This document shows positions 1-5,072 of a stretch of DNA of 5,072 nucleotides, piece by piece. The notes under the pieces were generated by a model. That model did not search any database, was not told the origin of the DNA, and worked only from the letters and a program-made list of their open reading frames with translations. The position numbers were made by a program, and so were the translations under genes. How positions within the stretch are numbered: position 1 is the stretch's first letter; each line of letters starts with the position of its first letter. Origin of the DNA: Betaproteobacteria bacterium UBA6910 (GTDB taxonomy: Bacteria > Pseudomonadota > Gammaproteobacteria > Burkholderiales > UBA6910); contig DKBC01000280.1 in the NCBI GenBank assembly GCA_002451065.1, positions 1 to 5,072 of the forward strand, read 5' to 3'.

Positions 1-545
1 AATTCGTTGTTGGTGCCGTAGGTAATATCGGCGCCGTAGGCCGCCTGCTTGTCGGAATGATCCATCTGCGTAAGGATCACCCCCACACGCAAGCCGAGAA
101 AGCCGTAGATCCTCCCCATCCATTCCGAGTCACGCTTGGCAAGGTAATCATTGACGGTAACGATGTGCACACCGTTTCCCGTGAGGGCGTTAAGATACGC
201 GGGCAGGGTCGCGACCAGCGTTTTTCCCTCCCCGGTACGCATTTCGGCAATCTTGCCTTCGTGCAGGGCGACGCCTCCAACCAGCTGCATGTCGAAATGG
301 CGCATCTCCAGCACGCGCTTACCCGCCTCACGCACTACAGCGAAGGCTTCAGGAAGCAAGTCATTGAGGGGCTCACCGTTCGCGACGCGCTGCCGAAACA
401 CGTCCGTCTTGGCGCGAAGCTCTGAATCGGTAAGCTGGGAAACCTCGGGTTCCAGTGCATTGACGCGGCGCACACTCGCGCCATACTGCTTGAGCAACCG
501 TTCGTTCCGGCTGCCGAAGATCTTTCTGAGGACTGTCTGAAGCAT
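1..545 (-). CDS. secA: Protein translocase ATPase SecA, N-terminal part (cut by window edge)
   Basis: SecA is the cytoplasmic ATPase that pushes unfolded preproteins through the SecYEG channel. Translating the minus strand from the ATG at 545 gives 181 codons without a stop, running off the window at the conserved TYGTNNE(F) segment of nucleotide-binding domain 1. Visible features are the amphipathic N-terminus [16 protein letters not shown], the Q-motif region [11 protein letters not shown] (about residues 81-91), the Walker A motif MRTGEGKT at 102-109 (lysine 108), and [14 protein letters not shown] at about 129-142. The numbering coincides with E. coli SecA, which supports this start. The rest (preprotein cross-linking domain, NBD2, C-terminal zinc tail) lies outside the window. 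There is no recognisable Shine-Dalgarno before the ATG (preceding bases GGCTGATACCCA), and two hairpins sit in the leader. No secM-like gene precedes it; an M23 peptidase gene occupies that position. Identification is essentially certain. Confidence 0.98.
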   Translation of the reverse strand, partial: MLQTVLRKIFGSRNERLLKQYGASVRRVNALEPEVSQLTDSELRAKTDVFRQRVANGEPLNDLLPEAFAVVREAGKRVLEMRHFDMQLVGGVALHEGKIAEMRTGEGKTLVATLPAYLNALTGNGVHIVTVNDYLAKRDSEWMGRIYGFLGLRVGVILTQMDHSDKQAAYGADITYGTNNE

Positions 546-570
546 TGGGTATCAGCCGTAAAAGCGCGAC

Positions 571-591
571 GGCGGGTGGCGCCCCCGCCAC
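571..591 (-). other. GC-rich hairpin in the secA leader
   Basis: Two mutually exclusive 6-bp stems can form here. GTGGCG/CGCCAC (576-581 with 586-591) closes a four-base loop, and GGCGGG/CCCGCC (571-576 with 584-589) closes a seven-base loop. It lies between the T-rich tail of the upstream terminator-like hairpin and the secA start, and is followed towards secA by GTCGCGCTTTTA. It may be a second terminator or attenuator element, or only a GC-rich coincidence. The pairing is seen directly; any role is inferred. Confidence 0.4.
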
Positions 592-631
592 AAAATGCAA
601 ACAGGGGTGAGGCATTGCTCCTCACCCCTGT
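592..631 (-). terminator. Rho-independent-type terminator after the M23 peptidase gene, possibly an attenuator for secA
   Basis: A perfect 12-bp inverted repeat, ACAGGGGTGAGG (601-612) and CCTCACCCCTGT (620-631), encloses a 7-base loop (613-619). Read on the minus strand the stem is followed by TTGCATTTTG, a broken but T-rich tail; on the plus strand no T tract follows, so the active direction is minus. It starts about 23 bases beyond the M23 stop codon and ends about 46 bases before the secA ATG. The simplest reading is the M23 terminator. Because so little room is left for a separate secA promoter, partial read-through into secA is also possible. Confidence 0.8.
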
Positions 632-654
632 CGCGCGAACTGCGTCCGTCCGGT

Positions 655-1569
655 TTAATTTCTTGCCTGAAGGAACCGCGCAGGGTTTTGCGGCACGCCC
701 CGATGTCGAATCTCGAAGTGAAGGTGGGTCCCCGTCGACCGCCCTGTATTGCCGACCTCCCCGATTTTCTGCCCTCGGAGAACCACCTCGCCAACCTTGA
801 CGCCGCGCTTGGAGGCATGAGCGTAACGGGTGACCAGGTCATTGCCGTGATCAATCTCGATCATATTACCATATTCGGAGTGGAACCCGGAGTAGACGAC
901 GATTCCGCCGGCGGCAGCCATGATTCCAGTGCCCTCCCCCGCATTGAAATCCAAGCCCTCGTGGAAAGCCCTCTTTCCGGTGAACGGGTCTATCCTCCAC
1001 CCGAACTTGGACGAATACCACCCACTTTCGACAGGGGAAACCGAAGGTAGCATCTTTTTGCTGAGCCGGTCCTGCATCACGATGGACTCGAGCACACCCA
1101 GTTTATCGAAGCGGTCGTCGACCCGGCGGGCAAGGTCTTCCACCTGCTTTCCCAGCTCCGGCAGGGACAGGTCCTGGGTGGGGAGAACCGAGACAGCCCC
1201 TCCACGGCCGGGAGCCTCATCAAAGGAGAATTCCTGAGCCTTAATTCCGGATAACTTGGCCAGCCGCTCCCCAAGACTGTCCAGTCGAAGCAGCTGAGCC
1301 TGCATCTGGCCCAGTTTCCTGGCCATCGCGTTGAGGTTTTCCCGGACATAGGACTCGCGCTTCTTCTCCTCTTCGTAGGACGAATCATATTGAGCTCCAA
1401 AAAGCGAACTCTCTTGGGGCGTGGCGGAGCCGAAGATCACGTGCTGGAGGCCAGCCGCGACCATCCCCATCACTAGCAAAAGGAGGCCCGCAAGCAACGA
1501 CACCTGCGAACCCGAAAGGGTTATTGTTCTAGCCTTTCCCAGGTCCTTCGACACCAGGATAATATGCAT
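655..1569 (-). CDS. Membrane-anchored M23 family (LytM-type) metallopeptidase
   Basis: A 304-residue protein with a short basic cytoplasmic N-terminus, one membrane segment at about residues 21-42, a charged coiled-coil-like region at about 65-110 and a second helical stretch at about 136-170, then a C-terminal LytM/M23 domain at about 180-295. The full zinc and catalytic set is present: HEGLD (H203, D207), the YAH histidine H251, and HLHFE (H282, H284). It is therefore probably an active periplasmic peptidoglycan endopeptidase and not a degenerate EnvC-type activator. I chose the ATG at 1569 because GGGAGGG lies just before it and MHIILVS.. matches related N-termini; an in-frame TTG at 1581 would overlap that ribosome site. 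The gene precedes secA and diverges from dciA; a strong hairpin follows it. M23 genes in this position next to secA are familiar in Beta- and Gammaproteobacteria. The substrate bond is unknown. Confidence 0.93.
   Translation of the reverse strand: MHIILVSKDLGKARTITLSGSQVSLLAGLLLLVMGMVAAGLQHVIFGSATPQESSLFGAQYDSSYEEEKKRESYVRENLNAMARKLGQMQAQLLRLDSLGERLAKLSGIKAQEFSFDEAPGRGGAVSVLPTQDLSLPELGKQVEDLARRVDDRFDKLGVLESIVMQDRLSKKMLPSVSPVESGWYSSKFGWRIDPFTGKRAFHEGLDFNAGEGTGIMAAAGGIVVYSGFHSEYGNMIEIDHGNDLVTRYAHASKRGVKVGEVVLRGQKIGEVGNTGRSTGTHLHFEIRHRGVPQNPARFLQARN
1558..1563 (+). promoter_or_regulatory. Possible -10 element for dciA (weak)
   Basis: GATAAT matches five of six positions of the sigma70 -10 consensus. 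The best -35 at 17-bp spacing (TTTCCC, 1535-1540) is poor. A transcript from it would begin near 1570, which would exclude the in-frame ATG at 1564 and leave about 21 bases of leader before the ATG at 1591. It would overlap the first codons of the divergent M23 gene. This is suggestive only. Confidence 0.25.
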
Positions 1570-1572
1570 TTG

Positions 1573-1579
1573 CCCTCCC
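1573..1579 (-). promoter_or_regulatory. Shine-Dalgarno of the M23 peptidase gene
   Basis: On the minus strand GGGAGGG lies three bases before the ATG at 1569, or four bases if GGAGG is taken as the core. The spacing is slightly short, but the match is strong. It decides the start in favour of 1569 over the upstream in-frame TTG at 1581, which it would directly abut. Confidence 0.65.
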
Positions 1580-1590
1580 AATCAGTTCCC

Positions 1591-2043
1591 ATGCCGGCCA
1601 AGCGGCTTGAGATCTTTCTTCGAGGCCTTCCCGAGGCCCTCCTCCGCGAAGTCCGGGAAGTCGCCGAACTCCAGCGAGCCTATGCCGCCATCGTGCCAAG
1701 GAATCTCGCGCCATTCAGTCATGTCGCGGCCTTCCACGCCGGTCGCGTGACCCTGCTCACGAACAGCGGCATATTTGCTTCAAAAATCAAACAATTAATG
1801 CCGCGTTTCTTATCAGAATTTCGCCAGCGGGGTTTTGACATTAACGCAATAGAGGTGCGCGTGCAAGTGCGAAGTTCACGCGCGGCCAATCAAATGTCGG
1901 ACAAAATTCCTCGACAAATCAGTGCCCAAGGATTGAAGAGCCTTGCTCGGTTGGAGGCAAACCTCACCGCTTCCCCTTTACGGGCAGCGGTAAGCGACCT
2001 GCTCGCGAAACAGCGCAAACGTTGCTCCGCCGTCCGCCGTTAG
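1591..2043 (+). CDS. dciA: DciA-type replicative helicase loader (DUF721 family)
   Basis: The DUF721/DciA family interacts with the replicative helicase DnaB and assists its loading; it is regarded as the ancestral loader, replaced by DnaC in E. coli. This 150-residue protein has the expected pattern: an N-terminal helix with LQRAYAAIVP (about 28-36), then a KH-like core with the VTLLTNSGIFASKIKQLMP strand-helix (about 53-71), RFLSEFRQRGFDINAIEVRV (about 72-91), and a polar tail with an SPLRAAVSDLL helix and a basic end KQRKR. The start is uncertain: ATG 1591 gives MPAKRLEIFLRG, while ATG 1564 adds nine residues and has AGGA four bases upstream. The gene is on the strand opposite to all its neighbours. 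It is divergent from the M23 gene, with starts 21 bases apart or touching, and convergent with the small membrane protein, with one base between stop codons. It is AT-richer than its neighbours and uses TTA, TCA and ATA codons. Confidence 0.85.
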   Translation: MPAKRLEIFLRGLPEALLREVREVAELQRAYAAIVPRNLAPFSHVAAFHAGRVTLLTNSGIFASKIKQLMPRFLSEFRQRGFDINAIEVRVQVRSSRAANQMSDKIPRQISAQGLKSLARLEANLTASPLRAAVSDLLAKQRKRCSAVRR

Positions 2044-2044
2044 C

Positions 2045-2233
2045 TCAAATAATTAGAATCAGACGCTCGACCAGGTAAAACGCGGCGAGAACCATTAGAA
2101 ACACCCCGGTAAACTTGATCACCGACCAAGCAACGCTTAGATAGCGGGGATTCTTGGTGGCAATATATAGCGCAAAGCAGACGCCCACGGATGCGAGCAC
2201 CAGAAATATCAGGAATCGAGCCAGGATCAGCAT
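2045..2233 (-). CDS. Small two-helix inner-membrane protein of unknown function
   Basis: This 62-residue protein is almost entirely hydrophobic: helix 1 spans about residues 3-24, a short polar loop containing TKNPRYLSVAWSVIK follows, and helix 2 spans about 41-62. Basic residues at both the N-terminus and the loop leave the topology ambiguous. It starts 43 bases after the lpxC stop on the same strand, so it is probably co-transcribed with lpxC. No clear Shine-Dalgarno precedes the ATG (upstream CTCGGGCCCGGC), and no alternative in-frame start is visible. I recall similar small proteins near lpxC in betaproteobacteria, with an RYL..AW core and an ERL near the end, but cannot verify this here. 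The position suggests an envelope role; no function can be assigned. The ORF fills most of the gap between lpxC and dciA and has a sensible two-helix hydropathy pattern, which argues it is real. Confidence 0.72.
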   Translation of the reverse strand: MLILARFLIFLVLASVGVCFALYIATKNPRYLSVAWSVIKFTGVFLMVLAAFYLVERLILII

Positions 2234-2276
2234 GCCGGGCCCGAGCGTACGTCCGGCGGATCGGGGCTAGGGGCAG

Positions 2277-3188
2277 TCAGGCCGACTGAAGCTGCAACCG
2301 AAGATACGCTGGCATGCGCGCCGCGTCCTCGAAAGTCTCGTAGGTCCAGGACTTCGGTTCGGCGAGCAGTTCCCGCAACAGCATGTTGTTAAGGGCATGC
2401 CCGGACTTGTGAGCCGTGAACGCCCCGAGAATGGGGTGCCCCAATTGGTACAAGTCCCCTATCGCGTCCAGCACCTTATGCTTCACGAACTCGTCCTCGT
2501 AACGTAGACCGTCGTTGTTAAGGACGCGGAACTCGTCCATCACTACCGCGTTGTCGAGACTCCCCCCCAAGGCCAGGCCCGCTGCTCGCATGTCCTCAAC
2601 GTCCTGCATGAAACCGAAGGTGCGGGCCCGCGCAATTTCCTTGACGAACGAAGTCACGCCGAAGTCTATGGTGACCGTGCGGTTGGTGCGCGCGAACACC
2701 GGATGGTTGAAATCAATGCTGAAAGTCACCTTGAAGCCATCGAAAGGATCGAAGCGAACCCACTTGTCACCTTGCTTCGCCTCCACCGTCCTAAGAACCC
2801 GTACAAACTTCTTGGGCGCCCCCTGTTCCTCAATGCCTGCAGACTGGAGCAAAAACACAAAGGGGCTCGCGCTGCCATCCATGATGGGCACTTCGGGGCC
2901 GTCAAGGTCCACGTAGACGTTGTCGATGCCAAGGCCGGCGAACGCGGACATGAGGTGCTCGATGGTGGCAACTCGCGCGCCGCCCTGCTCCAGGCACGAG
3001 GAGAGCCGCGTGTCCCCAACGGCATGGGGCTCTGCCCGGATATCCAGGGGCTGCGGTAGATCCACGCGCCGGAAAACGATTCCGGTGTTAGGCGCAGCCG
3101 GACGCAGGTTGAGTGTGACCTTGCGGCCCGAGTGGAGGCCGACTCCGGTGGCCCTTACGGCGTTCTTGAGCGTGCGCTGCTTGACCAT
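2277..3188 (-). CDS. lpxC: UDP-3-O-acyl-N-acetylglucosamine deacetylase LpxC
   Basis: LpxC is the zinc-dependent cytoplasmic enzyme that removes the acetyl group from UDP-3-O-acyl-GlcNAc, the committed step of lipid A synthesis. The protein is 303 residues, the usual length. Zinc ligands are H78 (TIEHLMSA), H237 and D241 ([10 protein letters not shown]); the catalytic residues are E77 and H264 (HKSGHALNN), all one less than in E. coli. Other hallmarks are TGVGLHSG (14-21), [19 protein letters not shown] (100-118) and ARTFGFMQD (188-196). The ATG at 3188 (MVKQRTLKN) is chosen because homologues begin this way; the reading frame continues open upstream to 3251, but those residues do not resemble LpxC. 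The Shine-Dalgarno is weak, with AGGGA about 12 bases away. The C-terminus ends [10 protein letters not shown], unlike the E. coli tail recognised by FtsH. The gene follows ftsZ after 83 bases, with a candidate promoter in the gap. Confidence 0.98.
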   Translation of the reverse strand: MVKQRTLKNAVRATGVGLHSGRKVTLNLRPAAPNTGIVFRRVDLPQPLDIRAEPHAVGDTRLSSCLEQGGARVATIEHLMSAFAGLGIDNVYVDLDGPEVPIMDGSASPFVFLLQSAGIEEQGAPKKFVRVLRTVEAKQGDKWVRFDPFDGFKVTFSIDFNHPVFARTNRTVTIDFGVTSFVKEIARARTFGFMQDVEDMRAAGLALGGSLDNAVVMDEFRVLNNDGLRYEDEFVKHKVLDAIGDLYQLGHPILGAFTAHKSGHALNNMLLRELLAEPKSWTYETFEDAARMPAYLRLQLQSA

Positions 3189-3222
3189 GGATGGGTCAGA
3201 TCCCTGGAAATTCAAAGGCGTA

Positions 3223-3231
3223 ATTCTATCA
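3223..3231 (-). promoter_or_regulatory. lpxC: Candidate extended -10 promoter for lpxC
   Basis: On the minus strand TGATAGAAT fits the extended -10 form TGnTATAAT with one mismatch. At 17-bp spacing the -35 is only ATGCCG (three of six matches), which an extended -10 can tolerate. Transcription would begin near 3216, giving a leader of about 28 bases before the lpxC ATG. It lies in the ftsZ-lpxC gap, where a separate lpxC promoter makes sense. It is a pattern match by eye only. Confidence 0.5.
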
Positions 3232-3271
3232 CGGCGAAACGCGGGCGGCATGACTCCAGCCCCATGGGCGT

Positions 3272-4429
3272 TCAGTCCGCCTGCTTGCGCAGGAAGGCAG
3301 GAATGTCCAGCACATCGACCCCCGATTGTTTCATGGCCTCCACGGTCGCATCCCGGCGCCGCGTGCGCATCACGGTGGGGAGTTCGAGTTCGCTGTAGTT
3401 GACGACCTCTATTGGGCTACTGTCCGTCCCGGTCTTGACCACGCTCAGGGGCTTGGACTGACCGCGATTCGCGGGATTGCCAAGCCCGGTAGCCACAATG
3501 GTCACGCGTAGGTCATCGGCAAGCTCGTCGTCGTATACCGTTCCCACAATGACCGTTGCGCTGTCTGCCGCGAACGTCTTGATGGTGTCCATGACGTCGT
3601 ACATCTCCTGCAGCTCGAAGCTGGACTCGCTCGCGGAGATATTGACCAGGACTCCACGCGCGTCGGAAATATTGATGTCCTCGAGCAACGGGCAATTTAC
3701 CGCCTGCTCGGCCCCCACTCGCGCCCGGTCTGCACCCGTGGCGCGGGCCGAACCCATCATGGCCATCCCCATTTCGGACATCACCGTCCGCACATCGGCA
3801 AAATCCACGTTGATCATGCCCGGGCAACTGATGATCTCGGCAATGCCTGCCACGGCACCATGCAGCACGTCGTTGGCGGCGCGAAACGCCTCCTGCAGCT
3901 TAACCTTGGGGCCCAGGACCTGGAGAAGTTTCTCGTTTGGCACGACAATCAACGAATCCACGTGCTGACCGAGCCCCTCGATTCCCTGCAGCGCGATCTG
4001 CTGCCGCTTGCCCTCGAATCCAAATGGCTTCGTAACCACGGCAACCGTCAGGATACCCAGCTCCTTGGCGATCTGTGCCACCACCGGCGCGGCCCCCGTG
4101 CCCGTACCCCCTCCCATTCCGGCGGTGAGGAACAGCATATCCGCCCCTTGGATCAATTCCTGAATCCGTTCCCGGTCCTCCAGGGCCGCCTCGCGTCCCA
4201 CTTCCGGGTTGGCCCCGGCTCCGAGCCCCTTGGTAATGGCGGGACCCAGCTGGAGTTGGGTGCGCGCCTTGTTGCGACGAAGCGCCTGCATGTCGGTGTT
4301 GGCGACGATAAACTCGACGCCCTGCACGCCCTTCGCAATCATGTGATCCACTGCGTTACCTCCGCAGCCGCCTACCCCCACCACCTTGATCACCGCTTCC
4401 TGAGCTTGGTTGTCCACGATCTCGAACAT
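3272..4429 (-). CDS. ftsZ: Cell division GTPase FtsZ
   Basis: FtsZ is the tubulin-like GTPase that polymerises at midcell into the Z-ring. The complete protein is 385 residues. The GTP-binding core shows [14 protein letters not shown] (17-30), ANTDMQAL (43-50), the tubulin signature GGGTGTG (106-112) and [10 protein letters not shown] (133-142). The T7 loop NVDFADV (207-213) supplies D209 and D212, which complete the active site of the neighbouring subunit. The polymerisation domain ends near residue 320, followed by a linker of about 50 residues and the C-terminal peptide [12 protein letters not shown] that binds FtsA and ZipA. The ATG at 4429 is chosen over the in-frame ATG at 4468 because AAGGAG lies six bases upstream and MFEIVDNQ matches family N-termini. 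One oddity is cysteine 22 in the first glycine-rich loop, where Gly or Ala is usual. ftsA precedes it on the same strand. Confidence 0.99.
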   Translation of the reverse strand: MFEIVDNQAQEAVIKVVGVGGCGGNAVDHMIAKGVQGVEFIVANTDMQALRRNKARTQLQLGPAITKGLGAGANPEVGREAALEDRERIQELIQGADMLFLTAGMGGGTGTGAAPVVAQIAKELGILTVAVVTKPFGFEGKRQQIALQGIEGLGQHVDSLIVVPNEKLLQVLGPKVKLQEAFRAANDVLHGAVAGIAEIISCPGMINVDFADVRTVMSEMGMAMMGSARATGADRARVGAEQAVNCPLLEDINISDARGVLVNISASESSFELQEMYDVMDTIKTFAADSATVIVGTVYDDELADDLRVTIVATGLGNPANRGQSKPLSVVKTGTDSSPIEVVNYSELELPTVMRTRRRDATVEAMKQSGVDVLDIPAFLRKQAD

Positions 4430-4435
4430 GTCTCT

Positions 4436-4441
4436 CTCCTT
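4436..4441 (-). promoter_or_regulatory. ftsZ: Strong Shine-Dalgarno of ftsZ
   Basis: On the minus strand AAGGAG is six bases before the ATG at 4429. It is the best ribosome site in the window, in keeping with high FtsZ synthesis, and it fixes the ftsZ start by excluding the longer frame beginning at 4468. Confidence 0.85.
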
Positions 4442-4524
4442 TTCAATTGCGAGTTTCCTGTTGCTCACACAAATCTCGTTTACTCCGAGGATTCAACCCG
4501 AATCTGCGTCTCGTTAACGCCTAG

Positions 4525-4542
4525 CGCCTCACGTCGCCTCAC
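4525..4542. repeat. Two tandem copies of an 8-base motif with 10-bp spacing
   Basis: CGCCTCAC occurs at 4525-4532 and 4535-4542, separated by GT, in the ftsA-ftsZ gap just after the ftsA stop. The 10-bp period puts both copies on one face of the helix. That could suit a regulator site, but chance is a fair alternative in GC-rich DNA. Confidence 0.5.
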
Positions 4543-4550
4543 TCTTGATC

Positions 4551-5072
4551 CTAGAAATTCCCCTGAAACCAGCTTCGCATCTTTTCCAATATCTGGCGGA
4601 AAGAACCCGTCTGCATCCGCTGCTGCTGATGGCGCCGGTACTGCTGGATGCCCAACATCACCAAACCGACCCCAGTGGAAAAACGCGGAGAGCGCACGAC
4701 TTCGGCGAGCCCCCCCATGTATTGCGGCAACCCCAGGCGAACTGGCATGTGAAATACCTCCTCGCCGAGCTCCACCATGCCGCGCACCGACGCACAGCCG
4801 CCGGTGATTACGATGCCCGATGACAAAAGGTCCTCGAAGCCGCTGCGCCTCAACTCGGCCTGGACCAGGGAATAGAGTTCCTCGACACGGGGCTCGATGA
4901 CTTCGGCCAGGGTCTGGCGTGACAGCTGGCGCGGCCCCCGATCGCCAACACCCGGAACATCGACCATCTCATGGGGATCGGCGAGCTGCCGCAGTGCGCA
5001 TCCGTAGCGGATCTTGATGTCTTCCGCGTCCTTGGTTGGGGTGCGCAATGCCATGGCGATGTCGTTGGTGAT
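4551..5072 (-). CDS. ftsA: Cell division actin-like ATPase FtsA, C-terminal part (cut by window edge)
   Basis: FtsA is the actin-related protein that anchors FtsZ filaments to the inner membrane and recruits late division proteins. The visible 173 codons enter at ITNDIAMALRTPTKDAEDIK, the well-conserved segment after the GG(D)xxT ATP-binding motif, and end at a TAG stop (4551-4553). Within this part are the adenosine/phosphate motif GIVITGGCAS (residues 86-95 of the visible part), the signature EEVFHMPVRLG, then GLAEVVRSPRFSTGVGLVMLG. The last 17 residues (SFRQILEKMRSWFQGNF) form the expected amphipathic membrane-targeting helix with exposed W and F. The frame has an internal ATG at 5054, but conservation runs through it, so that is not the start. 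The missing part contains domains 1A, 1C and 2A. ftsZ starts 121 bases downstream on the same strand, as in other dcw clusters. Confidence 0.98.
   Translation of the reverse strand: MTNDIAMALRTPTKDAEDIKIRYGCALRQLADPHEMVDVPGVGDRGPRQLSRQTLAEVIEPRVEELYSLVQAELRRSGFEDLLSSGIVITGGCASVRGMVELGEEVFHMPVRLGLPQYMGGLAEVVRSPRFSTGVGLVMLGIQQYRRHQQQRMQTGSFRQILEKMRSWFQGNF

Noticed and set aside
546..654. A secM-like arrest peptide gene before secA
   Set aside because: No short ORF with a ribosome site or an arrest-like C-terminus fits in the gap, and the M23 C-terminus (FLQARN) does not resemble the SecM motif.
595..1050. Plus-strand open frames opposite the M23 peptidase gene
   Set aside because: The opposite strand encodes a complete M23 domain with all its metal ligands; the plus-strand frame begins in the terminator hairpin and has no recognisable domain.
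3188..3251. Longer LpxC starting at 3251
   Set aside because: The extra 21 residues are not LpxC-like and would span the candidate promoter; MVKQRTLKN is the typical beginning.
3247..3272. Possible ftsZ terminator from the GCCC/GGGC pairing near the ftsZ stop
   Set aside because: The stem is only about four pairs around CCATGG and is not followed by a T tract.
2515..3402. Several plus-strand frames opposite lpxC and ftsZ
   Set aside because: They are shadows of conserved genes, with no ribosome sites and no protein-like hydropathy or motifs.
4429..4468. Longer FtsZ with 13 extra residues from the ATG at 4468
   Set aside because: The extra residues overlap the strong SD at 4436-4441, which serves the ATG at 4429, and they do not resemble FtsZ N-termini.
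4430..4550. A sigma70 promoter for ftsZ in the ftsA-ftsZ gap
   Set aside because: TTGAAT is present as a possible -35, but no acceptable -10 occurs at 16-18 bp; a promoter inside ftsA is equally possible.
3860..4807. A 315-codon open frame on the plus strand opposite ftsZ and ftsA
   Set aside because: It lies entirely antisense to two unmistakable conserved genes, resembles no family, and long antisense frames are expected in GC-rich DNA.
1..5072. CRISPR arrays, tRNA or rRNA genes, insertion sequences, attachment sites
   Set aside because: No spaced repeats, cloverleaf-like segments, transposase motifs or terminal inverted repeats were seen; conserved coding genes fill nearly all of the window.

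Overview
The window is a stretch of a proteobacterial chromosome that runs from the end of the division and cell wall (dcw) cluster into secA. Seven protein-coding genes fill almost all of it, and no gap between genes exceeds about 125 bases. LpxC, the FtsZ core and C-terminal peptide, and the small DciA-type protein all read as betaproteobacterial. The gene order ftsA - ftsZ - lpxC - (small membrane protein) - dciA - M23 peptidase - secA is the one I know from Beta- and Gammaproteobacteria that lack secM. By eye the DNA is GC-rich, apart from an AT-richer patch inside dciA. Placement as a betaproteobacterium is an inference from protein resemblance; there is no rRNA or other marker here to confirm it.

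Layout, in transcription order on the minus strand (high to low coordinates): the C-terminal 173 residues of FtsA (4551-5072, cut by the window edge); a 121-base gap ending in a strong Shine-Dalgarno (SD) sequence; complete ftsZ (3272-4429); an 83-base gap with a good extended -10 promoter; complete lpxC (2277-3188); a 62-residue two-helix membrane protein (2045-2233); then dciA on the opposite strand (about 1591-2043); back on the minus strand a membrane-anchored M23 metallopeptidase (655-1569); a strong hairpin with a T-rich tail plus a second GC hairpin (571-631); and the first 181 codons of secA (1-545, cut by the window edge).

The genes are linked by envelope growth and division. FtsA tethers FtsZ to the membrane, LpxC commits precursor to lipid A synthesis, the M23 protein probably cuts or remodels peptidoglycan, and SecA drives protein export. 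DciA, the replicative helicase loader found in most bacteria, is the odd one out in both function and orientation.

This is mostly a well-known conserved region, and I see no convincing new system. The points worth a second look are architectural: dciA sits inverted in an otherwise collinear array, with a 1-base convergent gap on one side and nearly touching start codons on the other; secA has a two-hairpin leader and no visible SD; and the small membrane protein has no known function.
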